The translations under genes were made by a program, and so were the position numbers. A DNA stretch of 64,000 nt from VFMC01 sp040380855 (GTDB taxonomy: Bacteria > Actinomycetota > Acidimicrobiia > Acidimicrobiales > Ilumatobacteraceae), in the NCBI GenBank assembly GCA_040380855.1, contig JBEIIG010000009.1, forward strand, positions 1 through 64,000, written 5' to 3'. The notes under the pieces are model-generated. The model was not told where the DNA came from and searched no databases. It saw nothing but the letters and a program-made list of their open reading frames with translations. Positions 8,773 through 16,908 of the stretch are shown here, piece after piece. Within the stretch, counting starts at the first letter, position 1. Each line of letters begins with the position of its first letter.

Positions 8773-8777
8773 ACGAA

Positions 8778-9101
8778 GTGGCGCAACGCCAGGCGCATCT
8801 GCGCGCAAAGGCCGCGGTGGACGTCGAGGATGCGGTCGCACACCTGCGCAGTACAGCCGGCGACACGGTGGCGTTGTCGTTCATCGACGCACTCGAGCGC
8901 GGGGTCAACCTCCTCACGCGCTCGCCACATGTGGGTTCGTTGCAGTTCGCGTACGAACTGGCCATTCCCGAGTTGCGGGCGTGGGCTCTGAAGCGGTTTC
9001 CCTACGTGATCTTCTACGTGCCGCGCGAGAACCACATCGACATCTGGAGGGTGTTGCACACCCGTCGCGATCTCCCGGGTGCCATCCAGAGCGACGGCTG
9101 A
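8778..9101 (+). CDS. parE: ParE/RelE-superfamily toxin
   Basis: A 107-residue toxin of the RelE/ParE fold, the second gene of the pair. Seen: the N-terminal helical region (AKAAVDVEDAVAHLRS), the central GSLQFAYELAIPELRAWALKRFPYVIFY core and a C-terminal IWRVLHTRRDL, the usual ParE/RelE ending. ParE toxins poison DNA gyrase while RelE toxins cut mRNA; ParD partnership favours ParE, but the target is not proved. The GTG start at 8778 has no strong ribosome-binding site, so translation may be coupled to the antitoxin. Confidence 0.82.
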   Translation: MAQRQAHLRAKAAVDVEDAVAHLRSTAGDTVALSFIDALERGVNLLTRSPHVGSLQFAYELAIPELRAWALKRFPYVIFYVPRENHIDIWRVLHTRRDLPGAIQSDG

Positions 9102-9170
9102 GTGATCGCCCACGTAGCCAAGAGTCGGAGTTCGTGTCCGAAGACCCGATCCGACCCAGCGGACCGTTGA

Positions 9171-9176
9171 TACGGT
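9171..9176 (+). promoter_or_regulatory. Leaderless-type -10 (TACGGT) before a possible micro-ORF
   Basis: TACGGT ends 6 nt before a GTG at 9183. No convincing -35 is seen. Confidence 0.3.
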
Positions 9177-9182
9177 CGAACC

Positions 9183-9293
9183 GTGCACGGCGACGAAAGT
9201 GACCGGGACGTAGCCGGGCCGATCGAGCTCGGCGGCAATCGGGGTCGGCGCCTCGCCCTCATCGTCGGCACCGCCACCTGCGCCGAGCCGTAG
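9183..9293 (+). CDS. Possible 36-residue micro-ORF
   Basis: A GTG-initiated frame beginning MHGDESDRD and ending in TCAEP. It lies in the 231-base gap between parE and tRNA-Ala. Its only support is the TACGGT hexamer 6 nt upstream, which matches the leaderless pattern of neighbouring genes, and G/C-rich third codon positions, which are not very informative at this GC content. No motif is recognised. The rest of the gap (9102-9170, 9294-9332) shows nothing. Confidence 0.25.
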   Translation: MHGDESDRDVAGPIELGGNRGRRLALIVGTATCAEP

Positions 9294-9332
9294 CCACGCT
9301 CGAGAGGCCGACGCAGGCACGGTTTCAGCGAG

Positions 9333-9405
9333 TGGAGACGAGGGGAATCGAACCCCTGACATCCACCTTGCAAAGGTGGCGCTCTGCCAACTGAGCTACG
9401 TCCCC
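9333..9405 (-). tRNA. tRNA-Ala (anticodon TGC)
   Basis: The reverse strand folds into a full cloverleaf of 73 nt. The acceptor stem is GGGGACG/CGTCTCC with discriminator A, the D arm is AGCTCAGTTGGCAGAGC, the anticodon loop TTTGCAA reads alanine GCA codons, and the T arm contains GGTTCGATTCC. The 3' CCA is not encoded. It sits between the parDE module and a rightward LLM gene, away from tRNA-Ile, although the two are neighbours in mycobacteria. Confidence 0.97.
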
Positions 9406-9458
9406 GGCAGGCGCCCCACGATAGCGGGCACGATGACGACCCGGCACCCGAGGTTTCC

Positions 9459-9464
9459 TAGGGT
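9459..9464 (+). promoter_or_regulatory. Leaderless-type -10 (TAGGGT)
   Basis: TAGGGT lies exactly 6 nt before the ATG of the LLM oxidoreductase gene. No Shine-Dalgarno sequence is present. Confidence 0.55.
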
Positions 9465-9470
9465 GGTCGG

Positions 9471-10751
9471 ATGGCACGCACCAGGTTCGGTACCTTCCTC
9501 GCCCCCCACCATCCCCTCGGCGAGCACCCCACCCTGCAGTTCCAGCGCGATCTCGACTTCGCCGCCCACCTCGACCGACTCGGCTACGACGAGTTCTGGT
9601 GCGGCGAGCACCACTCGACCGGCTGGGAGATGATCGCCTCACCCGAGATGTTCCTGGCCGCAGCCGGCCAACGCACCCACACGATCAACCTGGGCACCGG
9701 TGTGGTGTCGCTGCCGTATCACCACCCCTTCAACGTGGCACAGCGCATCGTGCAGCTCGACCACATGACCAAGGGTCGGGCGATGTTCGGCAGCGGCCCG
9801 GGCGCCCTGCCCAGTGATGCGCGCATGCTGGGCATCGACCCGATGGTGCAGCGCGACCGGCAGGACGAAGCCCTCTCGGCCATCATTCCGCTGCTGCGCG
9901 GCGAGCGGGTCACCCGCGACAGCGACTGGTTCACCCTCAACGACGCCGGCCTGCAGATCCTGCCGCTGCAAGAAGACGTGCCGATGGCCGCTGCGTCGAG
10001 CATCTCGCCGTCGGGCATGCAATTGGCCGGCAAGTACGGCATGGGCGTCATCTCGATCGCCTCGACCTCGAGCGACGGCATCGCCGCTCTCCCCACCCAA
10101 TGGGGCTTCGCCGAGGAGTCGGCTGCCCAGCACGGCCAGACGGTCGACCGTCGCAACTGGCGGGTGTTGATGAGTTGGCACATCGCCGAAACCCGCGAGC
10201 AGGCCCGCAACGAGGCGGTCCACGGTCTGCAGCGCTGGCACAACGACTACAACGTGAAGGTGCTCGGCCGGCCCGGTGCCGTCCGTGTCGAGAACGAGTG
10301 GGACCTGCTCGAGCAGGTCACTGCCGGCGGCGCACAGGGTGGCGGTGCCGCCGTGGTGGGCACCCCCGACGACCTCGTCGCGGCCATCCGCACCCTGCAG
10401 GAGGTCACCGGCGGGTTCGGTGTGGTGCTCGGCTTCGCCCACGACTGGGCCGACCGCGAAGCGACGATGCGTTCATGGGAACTCGTCGCCCGCTACGTGG
10501 TGCCCGAGATCAACGGGTATGTGCGCCCGCAGCGGGCCTCGGCCGAGTACGTCACCGCCATCCAGGGCGAACTGATGGCAGGCGCCTCGGCCGCCGTGAT
10601 GAGCAAGATCATGAGCCACCAGGGTGCTGCGCAGGCGATGGCCACGACGATGGCCAACATGGCCAAGAGTCGCGAGGAGGGCACCACCGACACCACGTTC
10701 AGGCCGGGCGCCGGCCTCGCCGAAGCACATCAGGCCGGCAGCGGCTCCTGA
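9471..10751 (+). CDS. LLM-class flavin-dependent oxidoreductase (limonene-monooxygenase-like)
   Basis: 426 residues with the bacterial-luciferase TIM-barrel fold. Seen: an opening FGTFLAPHHPLGE, the active-site EHHSTGWE near residue 45-52, LGTGVVSLPYHHPFNVAQR, and GSGPGALPSDARMLG. Members use FMNH2 and O2 (limonene 1,2-monooxygenase, alkanal monooxygenase) or F420. The arrangement EHH...SLPYHHP is more like the FMN-dependent monooxygenases. The substrate is unknown. A polar C-terminal tail of about 50 residues is extra. Its end overlaps the convergent BrkB-like gene by 22 bases. Confidence 0.85.
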   Translation: MARTRFGTFLAPHHPLGEHPTLQFQRDLDFAAHLDRLGYDEFWCGEHHSTGWEMIASPEMFLAAAGQRTHTINLGTGVVSLPYHHPFNVAQRIVQLDHMTKGRAMFGSGPGALPSDARMLGIDPMVQRDRQDEALSAIIPLLRGERVTRDSDWFTLNDAGLQILPLQEDVPMAAASSISPSGMQLAGKYGMGVISIASTSSDGIAALPTQWGFAEESAAQHGQTVDRRNWRVLMSWHIAETREQARNEAVHGLQRWHNDYNVKVLGRPGAVRVENEWDLLEQVTAGGAQGGGAAVVGTPDDLVAAIRTLQEVTGGFGVVLGFAHDWADREATMRSWELVARYVVPEINGYVRPQRASAEYVTAIQGELMAGASAAVMSKIMSHQGAAQAMATTMANMAKSREEGTTDTTFRPGAGLAEAHQAGSGS

Positions 10752-11707
10752 TCGTCGATCAGGTCGGCGCGCTGCGCGCCGTCGAGGTCGAAATAGCGCG
10801 CCACCGCCGGCCACCGTGTGGGGATGGCCCGCACACCGGGCACGGCGAAGATGTGGTGGCTCACGCTGCCGAATCGTTCGAACACCACTGCGTTCAGCGT
10901 GAACGCACCGGCCAGCAGTCGACCGATGGAGAAGAAGTAGCCGAGTGTGGCCACCGAGATGGCCAACGACCCGTACGTCTCGGACATCCGCTCGATCTTG
11001 TCGGGCAGGTAGATGTGCATGAACCAGCTCAGTCCGGCGAAGGCCACCGCCACCAGGATGGCTCCCGGTAGCAACGCACCCGGATCGGTGGTGCGCCGCG
11101 GCAGCACCAGCGTGAGCAAGAACCAGCCGACGCCCATCACCACTGCGACGAGCACCCAACTGCTGGCGGTGACCGGGAAGCTGCCCACGCGACGCAGACG
11201 GCCGATGAGCATCGACGCCAGCAGCAGGGCGAGGAACAACCCCGACACCGCGGCGATGTTCTTCGCCTTCACCTTGGCCTGGCGGGCCGGCAGCTGCCAC
11301 GACGAGGCCGAACACGTGGCGAGCACCCGCGACAACGAGCGCCCGGCCCACAGGGTGAGCACCATCGCCGACACGAAGATCCACAGCGACTTCGCCCAGT
11401 CCTCGGCGAACACCCGCGTGGCGACTTCGCCGGTGGTGGGCGACTCGGTGAGGGGTGACGCCCAGCGATCGAGGTTGAACACGTTGATGAGACCGAACAA
11501 CGCGATATCGGCCGGCACCACGAACAGGAACAGGCGCAACGCCAGCGCGCTGCCCAGCACCGTGCCGAACGCATCGCGGTCGCGCTCGTAGAGCTGCGTC
11601 GCCACTTCGACGACGCCGCCGTCGTCGCGTCGGCCCTCCACCCAGTCGGTGGCCTGCCCGGTGAGCACCTTGGCCTTCTCGCGGCTCTGGTCGAACAGGC
11701 CGGCCAT
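10730..11707 (-). CDS. YihY/BrkB-like integral membrane protein
   Basis: 325 residues. After a soluble N-terminus (about 1-55) there are about six hydrophobic segments (roughly 57-80, 105-125, 150-170, 180-205, 215-235, 250-285). The pattern LYERDRDAFGTVLGSALALRLFLFVVP and the later YGSLAISVATLGYFFSIGRLL resemble the BrkB/YihY family, whose function is uncertain. The C-terminal 40 residues are cytosolic. It is the last gene of a leftward cluster; its ATG overlaps the stop of the zinc-ribbon gene by 1 base. Confidence 0.7.
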   Translation of the reverse strand: MAGLFDQSREKAKVLTGQATDWVEGRRDDGGVVEVATQLYERDRDAFGTVLGSALALRLFLFVVPADIALFGLINVFNLDRWASPLTESPTTGEVATRVFAEDWAKSLWIFVSAMVLTLWAGRSLSRVLATCSASSWQLPARQAKVKAKNIAAVSGLFLALLLASMLIGRLRRVGSFPVTASSWVLVAVVMGVGWFLLTLVLPRRTTDPGALLPGAILVAVAFAGLSWFMHIYLPDKIERMSETYGSLAISVATLGYFFSIGRLLAGAFTLNAVVFERFGSVSHHIFAVPGVRAIPTRWPAVARYFDLDGAQRADLIDDQEPLPA

Positions 11708-11919
11708 CAGTCGTTCTCTTTGAGCGCAACCGCGTTCGGGGTGACGTTCATCTTCGGCACGTACTCGGCCACCTCCACCTCACGTGCCTCACCGAGGTAC
11801 CGGGCCCGCAGTTCGCTGCGGCACGAGGTGCACGGGCCGTACAGACGCTCGGCCACCATCATCCGACAGCGCGGGCAGGTGAACGTGAGTGCATCGAGGT
11901 TCGGGTCGATCAGACTCAT
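11707..11919 (-). CDS. Small zinc-ribbon protein
   Basis: 70 residues with two CxxC pairs, CPRC near residue 15-18 and CTSC near 30-33, forming a zinc ribbon. The sequence YGPCTSCRSELRARYLGEAR is basic and the tail is acidic. Similar small actinobacterial proteins are of unknown role, possibly protein-protein or RNA contact. It overlaps the upstream hydrolase gene by 4 bases (ATGA) and the downstream gene by 1, so translation is coupled. Confidence 0.75.
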   Translation of the reverse strand: MSLIDPNLDALTFTCPRCRMMVAERLYGPCTSCRSELRARYLGEAREVEVAEYVPKMNVTPNAVALKEND

Positions 11920-12692
11920 GCCAGCGATTCCCAGAACTCGACGAGCGCGGCTGCGCCACCGGCCGGGTCGCCGAGCATCCACCAGTGTCCCTGGCCCTCG
12001 AGTTCGACGATGCGCGCACCGAGCGATCGGGCCACTTCGGCGCCGAGATCTTCACCGCGCACGAACGGGTCGTTCGGGGCGATGATCGCCAGCCCCGGCC
12101 GAGTGGAGGCGCCGTCGAGTTCGCGGCCCCAGGCCACCATCGCCGGCTGGGCTGCCGAACGGTAGAGCGCCAGCACGCACCGGCCCATCTCGGCATCGCC
12201 GGCCACCACCAGACGTTCGCCGATCGGCCGCGGGATGCCGATCATCTCGTACGTGGCCACGCGGTCGGCGACCGGCGTGGCCAACGACTGCTCGAAGTAC
12301 TCCTCGCCGGCACCGGGGGTCTGCCAGATCTGAGCGAAGTCGTGCCACACGTAGTCGGGGTGGAACAGCCCGAGCACGTCGCACGCCCACGACCGCACCA
12401 GGTCGGGTCGGGTGGCGATCACCCGCATCGCGAGGCCCCCGCCCCAGTCGTGGCCCACCAGGTCGACCGGGCCGTGCTGGGCGACAACGGCCTCCACCTC
12501 GTCGGTCAACCAGGCGGCGTACTCCTCCTTGGTGGCCCCGAACCCGGCCGGTGTGGCACGCCCGAAGCCGGGCAGGTGCGGGCAGAACACAGGGCGGTCG
12601 GGCACCGAGCGGCTCAACTCGTCGACGAGCGGCTCCCAGATGATCGGCGTCTCGGGGTTGCCGTGGACGAGCACGATGGCGGGATCGGTCAT
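11916..12692 (-). CDS. Alpha/beta hydrolase of the epoxide-hydrolase/haloalkane-dehalogenase type
   Basis: 258 residues. The oxyanion motif is HGNPETP (about residues 10-16) and the nucleophile elbow is GHDWGG, with an aspartate rather than a serine as nucleophile. Aspartate nucleophiles are typical of epoxide hydrolases and haloalkane dehalogenases, which form an alkyl-ester intermediate. The catalytic histidine is in GQGHWWML near the C-terminus. A cap domain with tyrosines lies between. A CAGGAT hexamer 6 nt before the ATG at 12692 may be its own -10. It is fourth in a leftward cluster behind a MFS exporter, consistent with detoxification. Specificity cannot be read. Confidence 0.82.
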   Translation of the reverse strand: MTDPAIVLVHGNPETPIIWEPLVDELSRSVPDRPVFCPHLPGFGRATPAGFGATKEEYAAWLTDEVEAVVAQHGPVDLVGHDWGGGLAMRVIATRPDLVRSWACDVLGLFHPDYVWHDFAQIWQTPGAGEEYFEQSLATPVADRVATYEMIGIPRPIGERLVVAGDAEMGRCVLALYRSAAQPAMVAWGRELDGASTRPGLAIIAPNDPFVRGEDLGAEVARSLGARIVELEGQGHWWMLGDPAGGAAALVEFWESLA

Positions 12693-12729
12693 GCCCGAAT
12701 CCTGCCAGATGTGCGCCTGCTGGATCGGC

Positions 12730-14283
12730 TTACGCAGCGTCGCTGCGCGGCATGAACCGCCACACCACGCCGGCCAGCACCACGCACACCAGGCCGCCCA
12801 TGGCCATCGCCGCATCCTGCCCGGCGATCCACCCCTCGCCCGCCGCCTTCACCAGGCCGGCGCTCAACTGCGGATACTCCGCCTGGTAGCGATCGGCTAC
12901 GGCCAACGCACCGTTCAACGACCGACTCACGGTGAGCACGATGTCGTCGCTCACCCGGCTGCGCACATCGTCGGGCAGTGTGGCCACCAGGTCGGAGAAG
13001 TAGCGGCTGTAGTAGACCGACGACACCGCCCCGAACAGGGCGATGCCCAGCGCTCCGCCGAAGTCGCGGGTGACGTCGTTCACGGCCGAGCCCACACCGG
13101 CCTGCTCGGGTGGCAGCGAGTTCATGATGGCGTTGGTGGTGGGTGTGGCCGTGAGGCCCACCCCGGCACCCAGCAGCAGCGTGCCCAGCCCGATCGGCAG
13201 GTACGGCATGTCGGCACTCCAGAACGCCGCCCAACCGAAGGCCAGCGCCATCACCAGCAACCCGAGCGCGATCACCCGGTTCGAACCCCACGGCAGGTCG
13301 AGTTTGGCCGACACCTGGGCGAGCACCAGCATGCCGACGCTCGATGGCAGCACGGCCAGACCAGCCTTGAGCGGCCCATAGCCGAGCACGTTCTGGAAGA
13401 ACTGGGCGCCGAGGAACGAGTACCCGAACGACGCGAAGAACACCAGCGTCACCGCCAGCGCAGCGATGCCGAAACGCGGCCGCAGCAGCGTGCGCACATC
13501 GAGCAGCGGGTGCTGGGTGGTCAGCTCGCGGCGCACGAACAGCACACCGCTCAGCACCGCCAGCGCCAGGCCGACGAGCACCTTGCCCTCGAGGCCGGCG
13601 ATCGGCCATTCGATGATGGCGAACAGCAGGGTGGCGACGAACACCACGCTGTATGCCCCGCCGAGCCAGTCGACCGTGTGGCCGGGCGAGCCCGGGTCGC
13701 GCGGCAGTGTCACCCAGCCCAGCACCACGGCCACCACGGCGATCGGTACCCCGATGAGGAACACACTGCCCCACCAGAAGTGCTCGAGCATCAGCCCGCC
13801 GATGACCGGGCCGAGCGCACCACCTGCCGACGCCACACCGGCCCACAGGCCGATGGCGCCCACCCGCTCTTTCGGGTCGTCGTACAGCGAGGTGATGAAC
13901 GACAACGTGGTGGGGAACAGCATCGCCGTGGCGAGGCCGGTGAAGGCGCGGGCGAGGATGAGCACCGACGTGTCGCCTGCCCAGGCCGACACCAACGACC
14001 CGGGGATGACCAGCAACGCACCGAGCAGGAACATGAGGCGGCGGCCATAGCGGTCGCCCACGGCGCCGCTGATGAGCACGAACGACGTCAGTGCGATGGT
14101 GAACGAATCGGAGATCCATGCGATCGCCGAACCCTCGGCGCCCAACGCCGCAGCGATACTGGGCAGCGCCACGTTGGTGACCGACATGTTCATCACCGCT
14201 GCGAACGCACCGAGCAGCAAGACGGCCAGGGTGAGATTGCGGCGCGAGGCGGAGGTGGGCGACGGTGGAACGGTTGTCTGCAC
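12730..14283 (-). CDS. MFS drug-efflux transporter (DHA2/EmrB type, 14 TM)
   Basis: 517 residues with about 14 membrane segments, the size of DHA2 proton-driven exporters. Seen: N-terminal MNMSVTNVALPSIAAAL (motif D1 of this family), the loop GDRYGRRLMFLLGALL (motif A), LGPVIGGLML (motif C) and a late conserved EQAGVGSAVNDVTRDFGGALG. It exports hydrophobic or amphipathic compounds across the inner membrane. The ATG at 14283 is 8 bases from the stop of the DinB-type gene, and the hydrolase gene follows after 37 bases. Confidence 0.92.
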   Translation of the reverse strand: MQTTVPPSPTSASRRNLTLAVLLLGAFAAVMNMSVTNVALPSIAAALGAEGSAIAWISDSFTIALTSFVLISGAVGDRYGRRLMFLLGALLVIPGSLVSAWAGDTSVLILARAFTGLATAMLFPTTLSFITSLYDDPKERVGAIGLWAGVASAGGALGPVIGGLMLEHFWWGSVFLIGVPIAVVAVVLGWVTLPRDPGSPGHTVDWLGGAYSVVFVATLLFAIIEWPIAGLEGKVLVGLALAVLSGVLFVRRELTTQHPLLDVRTLLRPRFGIAALAVTLVFFASFGYSFLGAQFFQNVLGYGPLKAGLAVLPSSVGMLVLAQVSAKLDLPWGSNRVIALGLLVMALAFGWAAFWSADMPYLPIGLGTLLLGAGVGLTATPTTNAIMNSLPPEQAGVGSAVNDVTRDFGGALGIALFGAVSSVYYSRYFSDLVATLPDDVRSRVSDDIVLTVSRSLNGALAVADRYQAEYPQLSAGLVKAAGEGWIAGQDAAMAMGGLVCVVLAGVVWRFMPRSDAA

Positions 14284-14291
14284 GGTGTACC

Positions 14292-15068
14292 TCAGATCAC
14301 GTTGATGGCGTCGAGCGTGGCCGCTGCCGCCCCATCAGCACGAACGTTCATCGAGCGCCAATCGGCGCGCTTGGTACCCCACGAGATGAAGTCGTGGGCC
14401 GAGGTGACCACCGTGGGCAGTGAGCCGTCGACACCGGCGGCCACGGTCCACAGCGGGGTACCCGGTGCCAGCGTGTAGCCGGCGCCGTCGAGATCGCTGA
14501 ACACCAGGTTCACCCCCTGGGTGCAGGCGGCCAGCGCAGCCGTGCACATCTGCGGTACACCTGCCAGCATCCAGTCGATCGTCGCTGCCAAGGCCGCCGG
14601 ATCGCGCGGCAGTGCGGCCGCTCGTTCGATGGCGGCACCGATGTCATGTCGGAGATGGCAGTAGTGGTCGAAGACGATGGCGTTGCCGAGGATGTGCATC
14701 GGATGGCTGCCGAGGTTGGCGAGCGGGATGACCATCTCGGCCATGCCCGGCTCCTGCATCATCGCCAACGCGCCGATGCCCTTCTCGCTCCACTCGACGT
14801 ACTCGGCCACCACCTGCTCGGGGGTCCAGTCGCGGCGGGCCTGCACCGGCACCTCGGCGTTCTGTTCCACATCGCTCGACGTACCGCCCTCGATGCTCGA
14901 GGGGTCGGCGATCGAGTGGAACACGCTCGCCATGTGCTGGACGACGTCTTGCACCCGCCACCCGACGCACCCACTGGGCGCAGCCCACTCGTCGGCGCCG
15001 AGGCCGGCGAACAGATCGAGTGCTCGCTGCTGCTCGGCACGCAGGGCGTCGATGGCTGCCTTGGTCAT
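14292..15068 (-). CDS. DinB/mycothiol-dependent maleylpyruvate isomerase family protein
   Basis: 258 residues. The N-terminal four-helix bundle begins with a typical LRAEQQRALDLFAGLGADEW...GWRVQDVVQHMAS pattern (residues 10-50), a metal-binding region in the DinB fold; H45 and the FDHYCHLRHD histidines near 135-140 are possible ligands. The C-terminal half resembles the MDMPI C-terminal domain. Family members are thiol-dependent transferases or isomerases. It is 13 bases downstream of the amidohydrolase gene and 8 bases before the MFS gene. Function is not known. Confidence 0.75.
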   Translation of the reverse strand: MTKAAIDALRAEQQRALDLFAGLGADEWAAPSGCVGWRVQDVVQHMASVFHSIADPSSIEGGTSSDVEQNAEVPVQARRDWTPEQVVAEYVEWSEKGIGALAMMQEPGMAEMVIPLANLGSHPMHILGNAIVFDHYCHLRHDIGAAIERAAALPRDPAALAATIDWMLAGVPQMCTAALAACTQGVNLVFSDLDGAGYTLAPGTPLWTVAAGVDGSLPTVVTSAHDFISWGTKRADWRSMNVRADGAAAATLDAINVI

Positions 15069-15081
15069 GTACTGGCTCCTC

Positions 15082-16797
15082 TCAGGATGCGGCGCTGTTC
15101 TTCAGCACGGTGCCGGCGAAGGCGCCGGTGTGCTGGCCGTGGTCCATGAACACCTCGCCGTTCACGATGGTGCAGTCGTATCCGGTTGCACCCTGCACGT
15201 AGCGGCCTGCGCCACCGGGGAAGTCGTACGCGTAGGTGGGTGGGGGAAGGCGTAGACCATCGAAGTCGATCACGTTCACATCGGCAAACGCACCGGGCTT
15301 CAGCCGGCCACGGCCCGTGATGCCGAACAGGTCGGCCGTGTCGCTGGTGAGGCGTCGCACGGCCTCTTCGATGCCCCACCGCTGGCGTTCACGCACCCAG
15401 TAGGTGAGGAAGAACGTGGGCTGGCTGGCGTCGAGGATCTGGCCCACATGGGCGCCGGCGTCGGCCAGGCCGAGGGTGACGAGCGGGTCGTCGAGCATCT
15501 CCTCCACCGCGTCGAGACGCTGGTTGAGGAACGGGTAGCTGCACACCACCTCACCGTTGGTCTCGAGCAGCAGTTCGATGTAGGCGGCGGCCGGGCTGAT
15601 ACCGCGACGCCGCGCCTCGGCCCCCAATGACGTGTCGGGATGCAGGTCGTAGCGAGCGGTGTCGCCCTGGGTGACGACGAACAACTGGTCGAGGTCGAGG
15701 CCCGGCTGCACCTGGTCGGCCTCGGCGATCAGCTTCGCCCGGAACGTGGCGTCGCGGATGGCCATCATCTTCTTGCCGTTGCGCATGCCACGCAGTTCGC
15801 GCCACGCATCGGACCGGTCGAACACGGTGCGGGTGTCGAGGCTGAACAGGATGCCGACACTGCGGGCCGTCGTCTGCGGACGCACCATCGCCCCGCGAGC
15901 GTTCTCGTCCTTGGCGAAGCCGATCACCCGCGCGTACAGATCGGGGCGGCTGTCGTGCTGGGTGAGTCCGAAGCTCACCGGCCGACCGCTGCGGCGGCTC
16001 ACCTCACCCATCCACGCCAACTCGGCGCGGGTCTTCGGCACATCGGCGTCGTCGCGCTCGCCCTCGCCGATGCGGCTGGCCGACTCGAACACGCCCGCTC
16101 CGTGGCGGCCGAGCACATCGGCGAACACGTACAGCTCGTCGGGCTGGGCGTAGGTGCCCGGCACCGGGCGACCGTCGGGCACCTTGTGCAGGTAGGTGCG
16201 GCTGGTGCTGAACCCCAGGGCACCGCCCTTCATCGCCTCGTCGAGCAGATCGGCCATCACCGCCAGGTCGTCGGCGGTGGGCGGGTCCTTCTCCAGGCCG
16301 CGCTCGCCCATCGCGAACTGGCGCAGCGCGCAGTGCCCCACCATGCCGCCCACGTTCACACCCTTGGGCATGCGGCCGATGCTGGCCAGGTATTCGCCGT
16401 AGGTGACCCAGTCCCACGGCAGGCCTCCCATGATGGCGTCGCGCGGGATGTCCTCGACACTCTCCATCAGCTCGGCCAGGTACTCTCGGTCGTCGGGTCT
16501 GCACGGCGCGAACGTCACCCCGCAGTTGCCCATCACCACACTGGTGATGCCGTGGTAGCAACTGCTCGACGCCACCGGATCCCATGCCAACTGGGCATCG
16601 AGGTGGGTGTGGATGTCGACGAAGCCGGGTGTGACCAGACGCCCGTCGGCGTCGATCTCGCGGGCCGTGCTGCCCACGATGTCGGTACCCACCGCAGCGA
16701 TGTGGTCGCCGGTGATCGCCACATCGGCCCGGTACGCAGGCGCGCCCGTTCCGTCGACCACCATGCCGTTGCGGATGACGATGTCGTAGGTACCCAT
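15082..16797 (-). CDS. Amidohydrolase of the N-acyl-D-amino-acid deacylase family
   Basis: 571 residues in the amidohydrolase superfamily. Seen: N-terminal RNGMVVDGTGAPAYRADVAI, the metal motif HTHLD (near residue 65), SVVMGNCGVTFAP, and C-terminal GADAGAHVGQI-like and GRGRLKPGAFADVNVIDFD regions that close the beta-sandwich. D-aminoacylases release D-amino acids from N-acyl forms with a metal-activated water. The length is slightly above the usual 480-550. It begins a leftward cluster of six genes. The 111 bases upstream hold a three-half-site palindromic array likely to be its operator. A GGGAGG Shine-Dalgarno element precedes the ATG. Confidence 0.85.
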   Translation of the reverse strand: MGTYDIVIRNGMVVDGTGAPAYRADVAITGDHIAAVGTDIVGSTAREIDADGRLVTPGFVDIHTHLDAQLAWDPVASSSCYHGITSVVMGNCGVTFAPCRPDDREYLAELMESVEDIPRDAIMGGLPWDWVTYGEYLASIGRMPKGVNVGGMVGHCALRQFAMGERGLEKDPPTADDLAVMADLLDEAMKGGALGFSTSRTYLHKVPDGRPVPGTYAQPDELYVFADVLGRHGAGVFESASRIGEGERDDADVPKTRAELAWMGEVSRRSGRPVSFGLTQHDSRPDLYARVIGFAKDENARGAMVRPQTTARSVGILFSLDTRTVFDRSDAWRELRGMRNGKKMMAIRDATFRAKLIAEADQVQPGLDLDQLFVVTQGDTARYDLHPDTSLGAEARRRGISPAAAYIELLLETNGEVVCSYPFLNQRLDAVEEMLDDPLVTLGLADAGAHVGQILDASQPTFFLTYWVRERQRWGIEEAVRRLTSDTADLFGITGRGRLKPGAFADVNVIDFDGLRLPPPTYAYDFPGGAGRYVQGATGYDCTIVNGEVFMDHGQHTGAFAGTVLKNSAAS

Positions 16798-16819
16798 CCC
16801 CTGAGCCTCCCGACGAGTT

Positions 16820-16858
16820 GGCCGACGTGTCGGCCGACTGGCCCCGAAAGGCCGACAC
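16820..16858. promoter_or_regulatory. Operator-like array of three TGTCGGCC-type half-sites
   Basis: GGCCGACG (16820-16827) abuts TGTCGGCC (16828-16835). GGCCGACA (16850-16857) then forms a 9-bp perfect inverted repeat GTGTCGGCC/GGCCGACAC with the middle copy. It lies 22-61 bases before the amidohydrolase start, between that gene and tryptophan dioxygenase. A regulator binding site is the simplest reading; the protein is unknown. Confidence 0.55.
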
Positions 16859-16908
16859 TAGGACATCTGTACCGACGAAGGGAACGACGAGATGGTTACA
16901 GAACGGGG

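Noticed and set aside
8539..9405. Genomic island inserted at tRNA-Ala carrying parDE
   Set aside because: No integrase, no direct repeat of the tRNA end and no composition change were seen; the toxin-antitoxin pair alone is not enough.
12412..14478. Long + strand frame (688 codons) opposite the MFS exporter
   Set aside because: Histidine/glutamine/arginine-rich mirror of the MFS coding sequence; no start signal or domain.
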